From Leptoclinus maculatus (Eukaryota; Chordata; Actinopteri; Perciformes; Stichaeidae): a stretch of DNA of 64,000 bases. This document shows, piece by piece, positions 1 through 12,620 of this stretch (the stretch's first letter is position 1; every line of letters starts with the position of its first letter). The notes beneath the pieces were generated by a model that saw nothing but the letters and a program-made list of their open reading frames with translations, was not told the origin of the DNA and ran no database searches. Where the stretch lies: assembly GCA_032191485.1 (NCBI GenBank), contig JAVDOI010000016.1, forward strand, positions 1,989,081 through 2,053,080, read 5' to 3'. A program made the position numbers and the translations under genes.

Positions 1-1500
1 ATGAGAGTATGCAGTGTACTGTTGTTGTTTTTTCAGATTAACATGAAAGTCAGTGGGTCACGATGGCAGTCAGAATTGTCTTTTCTTGGAATACTTCTCT
101 CAAAACAGTGGACGAGGATACTTTCTGACCCTCCGTCCAACGCTTTGATCCAAAGGAAGATATTCACCATCCCCAGAGGAGAACAGAACATCACACGATG
201 TATGAAGATTCATCACAGTACTGTTGGATTAATCGGTGACAAAGGTCAACGGGGTTTCCTCCGCCAGGCTTATTTCCCCCTCCTCTTCCACCTCCTCACC
301 AGGACGCTTGGCTCTGTCACACCCTTGCAGCGTTAACGTGGGCTAGCTATGCTAGTGAGATAGCATCTCAACACCACATTGTGTGACCCTGATTAGTTTC
401 TCCATCTGGGGGAAACAGACATTCACGAGAACAACGGCAGACCTTTATGAATCAATCAACAAAATTTGAGATTTGGGGAACACTGGAACCAGAATACTTT
501 GGCCTCTCTGTCATACAGTAACACAATGGATATCTTACGTCATACAATCATTGACAAACTTATTGTCCCGTGTCTTTTCTTCTGACTTTTTGTTTTTCTG
601 TGAGAATTCATTCAGAAATACAATTATAGGCCAAATCAAGTCGCCCCAGCCCACAAATGCATTTTCAGCAATTGTTCTGATCTGGGAAGCATGAAGACAA
701 AGAGCTTACGCAATGATTACTCAATCCTCCTCACCGTTTGACCTCTCCTTGATCAGGAAAAGAGCCAAAAATAAGCCTTTTTAATAGGACGAGGGTGGAA
801 AGAGGGTCAGTGATTATATCCAGTATTAATACATAGGAAAACACTACATTTAGAGAGGATGGCAAATAAACAAGCTCTTATATTCCAGTTATGCAATTAT
901 TGGTCAGGATATGCACAGATTATTATGTTATGTAAGTGCTGAATGTGTGGGACAGAAATGGTGTCGGCTGTAATTTACAGACCATGAAGAGATTTATTGA
1001 CACAAACAATATATGCTCATATTGCTTTATTGCATTCTTTAATAGTACTGCAGTCCGTTCTACATGGTGCTTCTGCCCCACAAAGGGATGAAAAATAACT
1101 TCACTTTCAATTTTCCCTGACGGCCCTCCTGGAGTATGTGACGTTGACAAGGGACCCAGAGTTCACAGTTGCAATGTGGGAGCGCCTCAGTTCAGGCAAA
1201 GAATAATGTGAATACAATTTCAGAAAATAGTCACACGGGCTAAACTTATTATGTCAACGAGAGTTGCCGATTCAATTTCTCTTCATCGACTGATCGTTTC
1301 AGCACCTAACCAATTCAAAGGTTACTAAAAATAAGTGAACTCATTAAGGCAGTATTAATTGTGTGTGCATTCTACATTTTCTGATCCTGAGGGACCGTTG
1401 GGCCTTGTGTCTGTCTGCCTTTTCTAAACCTCTCAACGACCTTGAGAGCTTCCTGTGTGTAAAAGAAGCCCACAGACAGATGAAGAGAAGCTGTTTCATC
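1..1500. other. Gene-free stretch at the left edge
   Basis: No exon with splice signals and family resemblance was found on either strand. The open frames here are short and have no recognisable composition. The stretch is A/T-rich unique-looking DNA and may be intergenic or part of an intron of a gene lying off the left edge. Confidence 0.5.
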
Positions 1501-1504
1501 CTTC

Positions 1505-1506
<2 letters not shown>

Positions 1507-1571
<65 letters not shown>
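1507..1571. repeat. (TG)n microsatellite
   Basis: About 32 uninterrupted TG dinucleotides. It reads as open on both strands (Cys-Val or Thr-His repeats), which is a by-product of the repeat. Confidence 0.98.
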
Positions 1572-1573
<2 letters not shown>

Positions 1574-1664
1574 AACTGAACTCCACTGACAGAGCTGGCT
1601 GTAAAGCTTCCGGAGGGCAAACATCATCTTTCTCATGAGAATGTTTCTTTCTTAAATGCTCAGA

Positions 1665-1828
1665 TCTCTCTCTCTCTCTCTCTCTCTTCCTCTCTCTCTC
1701 TCACTCTCTCTCTCTCTCCCCCCCCCCTCTCTCTCACTCTCTCTCCTCCTCTCTCTCTCTCTCCCCCCTCTCTTTCTCCTTCTCTCCCCCTCTCTCTCTC
1801 TCTCCCTCTCTCCCCCTCTCTCTCTCTC

Positions 1829-1866
<38 letters not shown>

Positions 1867-2409
1867 TCTCTCCCCCTCTCTCTCCCCCCCTCTCTCTCTC
1901 ACTCTATCTACTCCTCTCTCTCTCTCTCCCCCCTCTCTTTCTCCCTCTCTCTCCCTCTCTCCCCCTCTCTCTCTCTCCCTCTCTCCCCCTCTATCTCTCC
2001 CTCTCTCCCCCTCTCTCTCTCTCCTCCTCTCTCTCTCTCTCTCTCTCTCTCCCTCTCTCCCCCCTCTCTCTCTCTCTCTCTCTCCCTCTCTCCCCCCCTC
2101 TCTCTCCCCCCCTCTCTCTCCCCCCCCTCTCTCTCCCCCTCTCTCTGTCTCTCCTCTCTCTCTCTCTCCCCCCCTCTGTTTCTCCCTCCCCCCTCTCTCT
2201 CTCACTCTCTCCCTCTCTCCCCCCATCTCTCTCTCCCCCCTCTCTCTCTCCCCCCCCCGTCTCTCTCCCCCCTCTCTCTCTCCCCCCCTCTCTCTCTCCC
2301 CCCTCTCTCTCTCCCCCCTCTCTCTCTCCCCCCCGTCTCTCTCCCCCCTCTCTCTCTCCCCCCCTCTCTCTCTCCCCCCCGTCTCTCTCCCCCCCCTCTC
2401 TCTCTCTAG
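1665..2409. repeat. 745-bp pyrimidine-rich (CT)n/(C)n tract
   Basis: The plus strand is almost wholly C and T: runs of CTCTCT broken by C5-C8 blocks and rare A or G. The second half tends toward a short unit of CTCTCTCTC plus a C-run, about 16-20 bp. Such homopurine/homopyrimidine tracts can form triplex (H-DNA). The long Ser/Leu/Pro and Arg/Glu/Gly frames across it are not genes. Confidence 0.97.
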
Positions 2410-2429
2410 TCTCATAGTCTAGTCAGACA

Positions 2430-2850
2430 TGATATAGAGCGTTGAAAAAAGTCACAGTATAGAATGTCGAAAAAATCCATGAAAAAGTCAGTCTTGTAAG
2501 TTGATAATACATCCATAATATATAATATGTCATAAAAGTCATCAAAAATAATAGTGTACTTTGTCATGAAATGTCACAAAAAAAGTCATTTTGAGTAAAG
2601 TCATATTAAGGGATGTGAAGTGAGAAATAAGAGACCAGTTGAGGAACCACACCGTCACAGGTTTGACTCATGATGATGACGACCCGAGCCAGGACACAGG
2701 GACACCTAGTGGAGTGGAGCGGTCATCACATATTACAACAAAAATCATACAAAAGGCATTGTGAACAATGTCAATAAAAATCCTAGTATAATATGTAATA
2801 ATAATGTCATAAAACAGTCATAGTATAGTATGTCAAACAAAGTCATCAGA
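2430..2850. repeat. Degenerate short repeats with GTCATA-type units
   Basis: Variants of a roughly 25-30 bp unit recur, built from an AAAAGTCA box and a TAGTATAATATGTCA box. They lie at about 2450-2600 and again at 2760-2850. Between and after them lie two related non-unit pieces, GAGTGGAGCGGTCATCACATA near 2714 and GAGTTGAGGGGTCGTCACATA near 2884. I infer a decayed minisatellite interrupted by a dispersed element. Confidence 0.55.
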
Positions 2851-4616
2851 AATAATAAGTCAGGAAACACAGGAAGCGATTGAGTTGAGGGGTCGTCACA
2901 TACATCCGAAACAGTCACAATTTATGATGCACTTTTCTGATCATGCTTTATACTATATTCTTTCCACTGTCCCTGTTGTTGACCTTAACATATAATATGT
3001 AATCCTCTCCAGGAACTCCTTTTGTTCTAAAAATCTAAACGTTTTCATCACTGCACATAGCAATTTGAGATTATGAGATAATAATGAGACACATCCCAGC
3101 TACTCCTCTACAGCTACTGTCTTTGAACGCTATTGTTTGACCAGCTGCAACGTGCTGAGGTTCATTACCCCATATAGATATGAATATACATCGTCATCTA
3201 GCGGACAACAACACGTACTACAGCGGTGCTCACACGACGTAAGCATGACCTTAACTGTCTTCTACCCTGTTGTCTTTGATCGATAATTCTATTGTTTTGA
3301 TGGCCTGACGCTGTATGACGACCTCAGGTACAAGATGCAAAGGCCGGCTGTGGGTAGTGACCATAAGTAGCATCTACATGTGGACAAAGACAAGCACTGT
3401 CTTTGACTTCTGGAACTAACTTTGCCAAAACATCTACCTCATGACTAAACAAAATGACAAACTTACTTACTTCCTAGATTACATCTCCATGGAAAATGTA
3501 TCCCATCTTGTAATCTTTGTTCCAAGTACAACTTGAACACACTCACATCTGTATCCACTTCTACACCTCAAACACATATTTACATATTTACTCATATACT
3601 TTAATACACATATTTCTAATGTGTTTAAATGTTGTGTTTTTGTAAACATTCATCCACAATCCAACATCTTTTTCTGTCTTGCTATCAACAATAAAAATAC
3701 AAATCACTGTGTCTACTATACAACCCTATCGGTTACACAAAGCTGAGCTTGTTGGCCATTCTATACGGTGGGAGACAAGACAAGAGGTGGTGCATCTTGT
3801 GACCTGTTGAACGTCTAGTGCTCCACGGGGGCTCATCGTATGCGGTTTGTTCAAGAACTAGAAGAGCACTTTATTTTGTATTCTTCCTTCTACGAGACAC
3901 TTCCCTCTGACTTCTGTGAAGGTATGGTGCCCAATATATTTTACATGTTTCGACCCCATCAGTGTTTTGTGAGTTTACTTTACAGTGCATGTGCAGATAC
4001 AAGCAACGGTTCATATTTAATTACTTTCTGAGGAAGCTGTTTGAAACTTCTAAACCACTTAGAAAGTCTGTATTTTTGTCCAATGTTTTCTTTATCAATA
4101 TGTTTGGTTAATTAAGTAACAGCAAAAGAAAAAGCACAGTTCCTCACATGCAGTCAGTTAAATCCTGACTGCATTTCAAAGAAGAACAGTGATGCATTCT
4201 GGTTAATGTTTCAATGTGTAGTATTTAAAACCACTCTCTGACAATACATTACTTCTTAAGACTGCTGTGCCCTGTCCATACATCGTGTAGGTGAAGCTGT
4301 GCAGAAACCCCCCCCCCACTCTATTAATATTTGACAGAGTTCACTTTAACAATGTCATGTAATACCATCACTGCTCCCATGGAACTGTGTAACGTTCTTT
4401 TGTCTCGCTGATCATGTGTGTGAGGCTCATTTAACATTCTGTCACCGTGGTTTGCTGCGACTGTTTAAGCAAAACTTATAGACTTTTTTTAAAATTCTCT
4501 TTTCATTTTTACATAACGTTCCCCAGATAACTATTTATTGTAAACTGCAAAGCAGATTAGACAGATTTTTATTGTATACAACTCTTCTTCACGGAATGAT
4601 GAAAAACACACAGATG
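2851..4616. other. Intergenic, upstream of the SLC22 gene
   Basis: No gene is supported. The stretch contains a C10 run near 4308-4317 and several short open frames without splice context. Promoter elements of the downstream transporter may lie at its right end, but no clear TATA box or CpG island is visible. Confidence 0.45.
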
Positions 4617-4801
4617 GGTGATCTATTCAACAACTTATAGATTATATAACTTTATGAAGTCCAAAGGTAATGCTGATGTTAATTATCAAGTTGGCTCGGT
4701 AGAAAAGGCTGCAGAGCCTACATTCAGTCCTCTGCAGAGAACTCAGTACAGTAGTAGAGCAGAATCAATAGTGCAGCAATCTTTCGCGGATATCTATGCA
4801 G
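4617..4801 (+). other. Putative 5' untranslated exon of the SLC22A7-like gene
   Basis: A strong donor (GCAG/GTGAGT, cut after 4801) is followed 92 bp later by a good acceptor (polypyrimidine then TTCTAG, ending at 4893). The acceptor lies 22 bp before the transporter's start codon. An open frame of 63 codons covers this stretch but shows no SLC22 character, so it is more likely leader than coding. The left boundary is arbitrary. Confidence 0.4.
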
Positions 4802-4915
4802 GTGAGTAATTGCACTTTAAAAATTGCAGTTGAAACAGTCGACTTACCTCATATTGTACTTCTGTCTACTTAAAGCATTCTACATGTGTTCTAGAAGCCG
4901 TAAAGCACGGTGAAG

Positions 4916-7900
4916 ATGAAGTTTGAGAATATCCTGGAGGAAATCGGCGGTTTTGGGCCTTTCCAAATCGCCATCATGATCCTGCTGTGCGCCCCTCGGA
5001 TAGTTCTGCCCTGTCACTTCTTACTGAATAACTTCATCGCCGCGGTGCCTGCTCACCGCTGTGACATCGGCACGCTGGGTGCTGGAGGACTCTTCGGAAA
5101 TTTAACTCGGGAGCAGAGGCTGACCGTCAGCCTCCCTGTGCGGGAATCCTGTGAGATGTTTGCAAAGCCTCAGTTTCAGCTCTTAGCCAACAGCTCCGAC
5201 AGCGCTGACCTGCCAACCGTTCAGTGTCAGAGTGGATGGGTTTACGACAACTCCACCTTCACTTCCACCCTGGTAACAGAGGTACAGAGGAGCTTTTATC
5301 AGCATCAAACACTGTGTTTTTATGCTTCTGTCATTTTATGTCAATGGCAGACATTTTGTTTTGTTGTTTCAGTGCCACGCTATATAAGAAAACACCTGTT
5401 CCCCAATAGATGACCTAATGACCTTTTCTCTGTGATCTGCTTTTCCAGTGGGACCTTGTCTGTGATAGAAAAAGCCTGGCACAAACCACAGGCACAATCT
5501 TCTTTTTTGGCGTGATGATAGGGGCCATTGCTTTTGGATTCCTCTGTGATAAGTATGTGAATAAAAAGTGTGTCTCCAACCTTTTTATGAGGAAGTGACA
5601 ATGTTATTTAAATAGTTCAAATGGCAAATTTTTTTTTTTTGCATATACTTATACATACAATATTAAAGGAACCTTTCATATGAATGGGCAATGCACACCT
5701 AAAGTCAGATAGTTAAAGCCTTTCTTATTTGCAGGTATGGGAGGAAAAACACTCTTTTGGCCTCGTACATCATGTCCATCGTGTTTGGCTTCGCCAGTGC
5801 GTTTGCAAACTCCTACATTCTGTTTGCAGTGCTGAGATTTCTCACTGGGTTCGGACTGACAGGGATCGGCATCAACTCCATTGTTCTCAGTAAGCTTCAC
5901 TATGTTGTAATCTTCAGCTTGAAAGAGATTTAAGGTTTAAGATTTGGCGAAATGCAATTAAAAACAGAAAGTAACAGCATTATCATTGAATTATTATTGT
6001 TATTATTATCATTATTACCAACCGATTGTGTCATTTTCCTCACCTTGCAGGCATTGAGTGGGTCGACACAAGTCACAGGTCATTTATCGGTGTGATTGGC
6101 AGCATGTCCTGGTCTGTGGGTAACATGCTGCTGGCTGGGTTTGCCTTCCTGGTGAATGACTGGCGGACACTGATCATGACCGTCACAGCTCCACTGGGCT
6201 TTGCCGTTTTGACCTGGTGGTAAGCAAAACACATCACGTTATTATTATTTGTTTTAAATCTGAGCACACCTGTTGGAGGCTGAGGATACTTTGACCTGCA
6301 AATGAAAACCAAATGATTTTCAGTGTTATTTCAGTAATGTCGTATTTCAAGTGTCCACTGATTATTAACTATTTTCAATATAATTGCAGGTGGATTCCTG
6401 AATCTGCCCGCTGGCTTTTGGCCCATGGGAAAGTGGAAAGTGCTCAGTTTTACCTTGACAAATGTGCCAAGTTCAACAAAAGACCAAAAGTGTCATCCAA
6501 ATTAAAACTGGAGGTGAGTTCGAGGTTGATGTTTAATGGCTTTGTATACAGGGTATTATGTGTATATGTTTTACATGAACATTGTTCTGATGAATTATGT
6601 TTCTGTTTGTAAAAACCCCAAAAACACTGGTGCAGCGTATGTGTTGCTAGAGTCCATGGAGGAAATCCACATTCCTCTGAAGGAGCGAAACACATTCTAA
6701 AGTGCAGTTGAAGCCGACATGTTTCTTCAGCGTTCTGATAACCAAATCAATTAAGTATCTTCCAAAGTGACTGTCTTTCTGCTGCAATCCCTCCGTCACA
6801 GCTCAGCAAGGAAACACTGTCTGGCAAAAACACATGGAGGGAATTGTACTCAATCTTAGTTTTATATCGGCATGTAAGATTAGCTCGACCAGAAAATGTG
6901 AACCTACCCTTTAACATTCCTTCTCTGCCTCTGTACAGTCACTCTCCAACATAGAAAAGCAAGACAAAAACTACACATACCTTCACCTGATCAAGACCCC
7001 GAAGATGAGACGGTTAACTCTTCTGACTGGGATTGTGTGGTGGGTATTACCTCGAAAAACACGATATGAAAAGGAGCTAAAAATGTTAATAATAATAAGC
7101 AATGATTTGTTGTTCATTATGCAGGTACGGAGTTGCCTCGACGTATTATGGAATCAGCTTCAACATCGGTGGATTTGGTTTAAACATCTACCTCACACAC
7201 TTCATCTATGCCGCCATTGAAATCCCGGCCAAGCTGATGATATATTTCTTTATTAATATCTTTGGACGGAGGAAGTGCCAATCAGGCACGCTGTTACTGA
7301 CAGGAATCTGCATCGCCATAAACGTGTTTCTACCACAAGGTCATTATTTCCTTTTTACAGAAATGAGATAACCACACATGGGTCCATATCTACGTTATTT
7401 TGCATGCGATACTGTGAATTGGTATGAGCGTTTCACACACTTATCTTGTACTGTATGTTGCACATCGACTGTACTTCTGCGTAGGTCTGTGGCATGTGCG
7501 CGCTGTTGTTGCCATCCTTGGAAAAGGCCTTTCAGAAGCTTCCTTCACCACCGTCTTTCTCTACACAACAGAGCTTTACCCCACAGTTGTCAGGTCAGTT
7601 ACTGGCATACAGTTGCATTAAGCTGCTGCATTGACAAGGCCTTATTCTGTTCATCAGAGGGCAAATTAAGAGTCCTGAACATTTCCTATCTGCAGACCCA
7701 GAGAAGGGCACATAATGACTATGGAGGACTAATTAATAAAGTCGGTGCTTATGATTTACCTTCTGTCTCTCCAGGCAAAACGGTTTAGGTTACACCAACT
7801 TCGTGAGTCGTCTGGGAGTGACAGCGGCTCCGCTCGTCCTGCTGCTGGACGACGTGTGGACAGTTCTTCCTCAGGTCATCATCTGCTCTGTGGCCATCAT

Positions 7901-8736
7901 ATCTGGCCTGGTGGCTCTGCTGCTTCCAGAGACGCTGAATGCGAGACTGCCAGAGACGATCGATGACGTTGAAAAGCCAAGGTTGGTAAAATGAATACAC
8001 AAAAGCCACAATGTGTAAAATTAGAAATATGTTTTGGCGACATCTGGTGGTTATTTTTTATTTTAATTTTGCTTCTGATTTTCAAACTGAAAATCAAAGC
8101 ACATCCTGCCACGCCATAGTCAACTTGGCATTTCCACTGGATTAGGTATTATAATAACAATAATAACACAAATAAAATAATAATAATTTATTAGATCAAA
8201 TAAAATATCTTTTATTGAGAGTTTTAAGAAAATTCTTACCCATTCCTAAATAAAATATTTCAATAAGGAGTATAAAAAAATGTTTATGGACACAATTATA
8301 TAAACACATGTACAATCAAAAACAGTGAGTGTTTCAGAAGTGTGTTTACTAAACACCTCCTCTGCACAGGATTGAGTACCGCAGAAAAGGACGGCGCACT
8401 TCTCCTTTGAAACAAATACGGTGTCATGTGACCTGTGTGCATGATTAGGAACTCCCCGTGCCCTTTTACCAGTTTGAGGATTGTGATTGGCCTGAAGCCA
8501 CGTGACCATTACTCAGCCCACCTACAGAATAAGTGGGCTGATTATGTATGTGTCTTTATAATACGAGTCAGAGATGTGTCATTGTTAAAGGTCACAGTTT
8601 GAGGTATTGTGTTGGACTGCACTATATTATCACGGCTACATGGTTTTTGTTTCATTTCAGAGGGAATGAGGTCTCCGCTCACTTCGTGGAGTCTCCGGCT
8701 GCTTTCCTGGACTCAAAGAGCACAACTGACATTTAG
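4916..8736 (+). CDS. slc22a7: Organic anion transporter, SLC22A7 (OAT2)-like, 10 coding exons
   Basis: This is a polyspecific 12-helix major-facilitator transporter of the plasma membrane, expected to exchange organic anions as OAT2 does in liver and kidney. Coding exons: 4916-5281, 5449-5552, 5735-5889, 6051-6219, 6390-6513, 6939-7039, 7125-7339, 7485-7593, 7775-7981, 8661-8736. All phases join, giving 541 aa against about 548 in human OAT2. Visible features are the MKFENILEEIGGFGPFQ start, a long TM1-2 loop with cysteines and glycosylation sites (NLT, NSS, NST), the WDLVCD block, the TM2-3 loop motif with YGRK, the PESARWLL motif, GKGLSEASFTT and the ELYPTVVR motif. I chose the ATG at 4916; an in-frame GTG six bases upstream is not a vertebrate start. 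If intron 9 were retained, translation would stop at 7994. Splicing to the last exon gives a tail ending STTDI. Paralogue (a or b type) not resolved. Confidence 0.9.
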
Positions 8737-11700
8737 CTGTGAACAGACAATCAAAACACGGACTTTGTTTTATGTTCATACACACAACACAGAGCTATGT
8801 ACTCACTGCCTTTACAACTGTAAAACAGCGGCGATGAGCCCACTGTTATCACGTGTAGAACATTTTGTCATCTCTGCTATTTGTGAGAAAATGAAGGTCA
8901 ACGTCTTGAAGTGTTCAGATGCTTTGTAAACATCAAGATGCATTCAGATATTGAAGATAATGTATTTATAAGCTACTGTAGAGAAAAAAGTGTTTTAGTT
9001 TAGATATTTTTTGCTCACTATTTTCTTTGTTTCTTGATTTAAGTGTGTAGAGAGAAACTATATTTCACGTGGGTTAACAACAGACCTCTGTGAGTGAAAC
9101 CTTTTGTTGTATTGTGAGGAGGGACCAGGGCCAGCAGCGAGGAGTCACACTTAACTATCATGTGAACCCAGCTGGACAGAATCGTCTCCCTGCTGGTCTT
9201 TACAATAGGAATTTAAGGTGGGACTACACACGAACACTGTTGTGCTACACCTCACGCCCCCCACGCCTCTTTTGCGTTCTGCGAATGCAGATGTTACCAA
9301 ATTCTGTGACCAGTGTGCAAAATACGGGGGTCCCCCTAACCGACTGCTCCAGTTTTATGCTGAAGTCTTCCAGACTAAGTATACAATTTGCAAGATTTCA
9401 TAGATGCAAGCCAAGGCGATCAATTAGGCTTTAGGCCTATACGCACATCACCAGGGCTGATCTCGTTAACAATAAGGCCACTCACACAGACACGCAACAT
9501 CTATACCCTGCAGCAGTGTCACTGCAACTAAGTTATTATCTTATGCACGTCACGTCTATCACTATTCAGTCACGGGCGTACCGAGTCCATATTGTTGAGT
9601 GTAACCTTGATTGGTTCAGGTTGCGCGGGGTAACGTTCTCTAAACTGCACAACATTTGCATTGCGGACCATTTGCAATGCATATTTCATATTTGAGAATG
9701 AATGTTTTGTATATTAGTGAATACTGGTAGACGTAGGCAGATTTTAAAATACATTTTAGTGACAAAGCATTCTTTAAAGATGTTTCCAGAGAACCCCACA
9801 ACAATTTGCCGTTGAGGCTGTCAGAGGGTCTCAAGTGTCAATCAAGGGGTCTCAGACCCCCCCGAGACCACCTGTATTCCCTTCACCGTCTGTGACCATA
9901 TTCTGTGACATCATTAGGAATTTCAGCTAGAATTACACTTTTTTTTAATCATACTTTATCACATAAGCCGTCTTGTTTTACCGTAGGTGTTGCCAAAAAT
10001 ACAATATATATATAATATATATATATATACTTTACAGTCACCTGAGTTTCTTTTGCTGTTGTAGTGGGAATAGCTCTCTCAAGGAAAATAGAACATACAT
10101 AGAATACATGAAAACAGAGATAGTGCCATTATGAATGGAAAATAAGATGTAAAATACTCGACAAAATAGCATAAAAATAAAATGAAATAGAATGCACAAC
10201 ATGAGATGGAAAATAAAACAATGATAATAATAATAATAATAAGATCAGTACCCATTTGTAGCATTCATATTCATCAATAAACACTACCGCAGCATCAGAG
10301 GCTCTCCATTCTCTTCTCCTCTGTTCTTTTCTTTTCTACATCAGTGGTGGAGATTTAAAGACAAAAACTCAGGAAGTATTTTGCCTCAATTGCACTCTCT
10401 ACCAATCGACACCTATAGTTCTCTGAACAGAACCTACTTTTACCGATGAACACAGACTCGCCACCGATCCTAATTACACTGAAATAAGCTTATTTTAGGT
10501 ACCTCAGAACGTCTTCCCTTGGCTAAAACCTCCTCATCTTATATGAGTGTGTTCAAATAAAGTGCATGTAGCAGAGTTAAAAGAACTACAAAAACATTTT
10601 AAAAACATTTGTGTGTGCAGTTTTTCACCTACAAAAAAAACAAACAAATCGTAACAGTTTTTATGTGTCTTTATGGTCTTCGGGGGCTTTGTTTGTCAAG
10701 CCTCAATATAACAATACTCCTCCATTGAACTTGTATCCCTCCTAGCTTTTTTTTTTTAAGTTAACAAAACTCAGCCATTCATGATCCTAGAGTTTGGTTG
10801 ATGCGGTTTGCTGGCAGCTAACAAAGTTAGAAAGCATGTGTACCTTCTTGGCTAGCTAACTGCACAGACTTGTTTATACTGACACACTTAGAGGATGTTT
10901 ATTTGTTGGTGTATAAACGGAGTACACCGCGGTCGCATGAGCACCGGTATAACACAACAAGGCTGTGAAGGCCGACTAGTCAGCGTGATGTCATTTTGTA
11001 GTCTTATTTAGCCATTTGTTTGTTGTTTTTTAAGACACATGAAAGCTTCAACATTCACGAGAGGGGTATTTACTGACATATATGTTGCAGATCAAAACAC
11101 CGAAATCTCTTTAGCGTGTGTTCACCACAGACCTTATTTCAGGCGTCTAACTAAAAACCCATTAAAAAGCCCATTGACTTTGAGACCAGGGAACCGGAAC
11201 CGCAAAAATGTTAACTCGTTTCCAGATTTTGGGACTCCAGCCAGCGGCCAGTGGGACAAACCCTAATGTTCATATTCTGTGGGCCGCATTCCCCCCGAAG
11301 TAAACCTTTTTTTGGTGTATGCACAAAGCGAGCAATTCTCATTCGACTGAATAGACTCCATCAAGTTCTTATTATACATCCATGGCCAATGTTGTTTGCT
11401 GCCAAAGCTTTCCACCGTCCCAACCAACCGTTTCCTTATGTGCTAAGCTTTTGTTCAATTTAACGATTTAACATTCATGTATGCGTTCATCAAGAGCAGA
11501 GCCTTCCCTGTTCTAACTTGGTGGTAAAAGGCTTCACAGCACTTAGACCCAAGCTAAGTGAGAGGTTAGCCTGGGGCTAAAAAGCTTTCACACTGGCAGA
11601 TCCAAAGTGGGCTAAACCCAGCTTTAGCCTGGCTGGCACTGCTCTGGAGGATTAGCCTCCAGTTTGCTGGGTTATCCAGTGAAATTCAACTACAGACGGT

Positions 11701-12600
11701 TCTAAAAGCTAATCTGACTAGCCAGATGGTTTGTTACACAGAACCAGCTGAGAGGCGGTCATTGGAAACTGTTTGGAGAAGGCCAGATCATTTCAAATTA
11801 TATACTTGGCCGATGATTGGATGAATCTGTCCGTCAAACTGTTGCCAGTCGTGAGAATAGCGAAAACATCTTCTCCAAAGAGAAAAGCCTTCAGTGTTGT
11901 TCTTCTTTTAGTGAAGAAACATTCTCTGATATAACATTATAATATTGTAGCATCTAAGCGAACCCCTCCAGGAGCCGTCATTGTTTAGAATGAGCGGTTA
12001 CACCTAAGCCAAGCCTGTAGCTGCCATTACTTGAAGCCTGACAGATGGATTTTCATGTGATATTTGACAAGAATCCAGTTAGCATGCAAGGTAAGCTAAA
12101 AGCTGCCAGTGTTGAACAGGGGGCCGTTTTCCTCCCTTACATGAGGAGGACTACGAAAGAGAAAGTGGAATTGTTGTGACAATATATCATGCATCGCTTA
12201 AACCTGAACATGTGCAGACGAGGCTATCCGAACTCATCCAAACCCAAATAATAAATGTTGTCATATCAAAAGGTATTTTCATGTCTGGCTTGCTGTAGTG
12301 TCATCTTGATCTCACCACTTAACTCTCTTCCAATGAAGACAATACCAAGGCTGGGACCTTGGCCTTGGTGGATGTCTCGGGCGGACAGAGGAGGAGGAGG
12401 AGGAGGACGTCTGCGAAAGGCGGAGACAAGATAATGTGTATATATACTTTATTAAACTATTCTTTGTTGTTAGACCTCCGAACCATCTGTGGGTAAAGAG
12501 CTCTATCCAGTGTCTGTTCAATAAATACGTTTACGACATTTTGAGAGTTTTCTCATCGCGGTTATTTCCCACAGGGAGGTTAAAAAGATTATTTTCCAAA
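8737..12600. other. Intergenic between the SLC22 gene and the receptor gene
   Basis: No coding exon is supported. The 5' few hundred bases are probably the transporter's 3' untranslated region. Near 10006-10030 there is an AT-dinucleotide run. The block near 11160-11270 (around CCATTGACTTTGAGACCAGG) resembles a common dispersed teleost repeat, from memory. 11540-11680 carries repeated TTAGCCTGG words in both orientations. Confidence 0.5.
12344..12422. repeat. GAG/AGG-rich purine patch
   Basis: A short GGA triplet cluster (about six units) in the region just downstream of the receptor's stop codon, so probably within its 3' untranslated region. A minus-strand AATAAA (TTTATT at about 12446) lies between it and the stop and could serve as a polyadenylation signal. 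Confidence 0.4.
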
Positions 12601-12620
12601 ATCCAACAGTAGTGTGTGTC

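Noticed and set aside
1656..2417. 253-codon Ser/Leu/Pro frame and its Arg/Glu/Gly antisense
   Set aside because: Pure pyrimidine simple repeat with no splice or protein-family support.
4910..4915. Start of the SLC22 gene at GTG 4910
   Set aside because: Vertebrate translation would begin at the ATG at 4916, which matches the family N-terminus.
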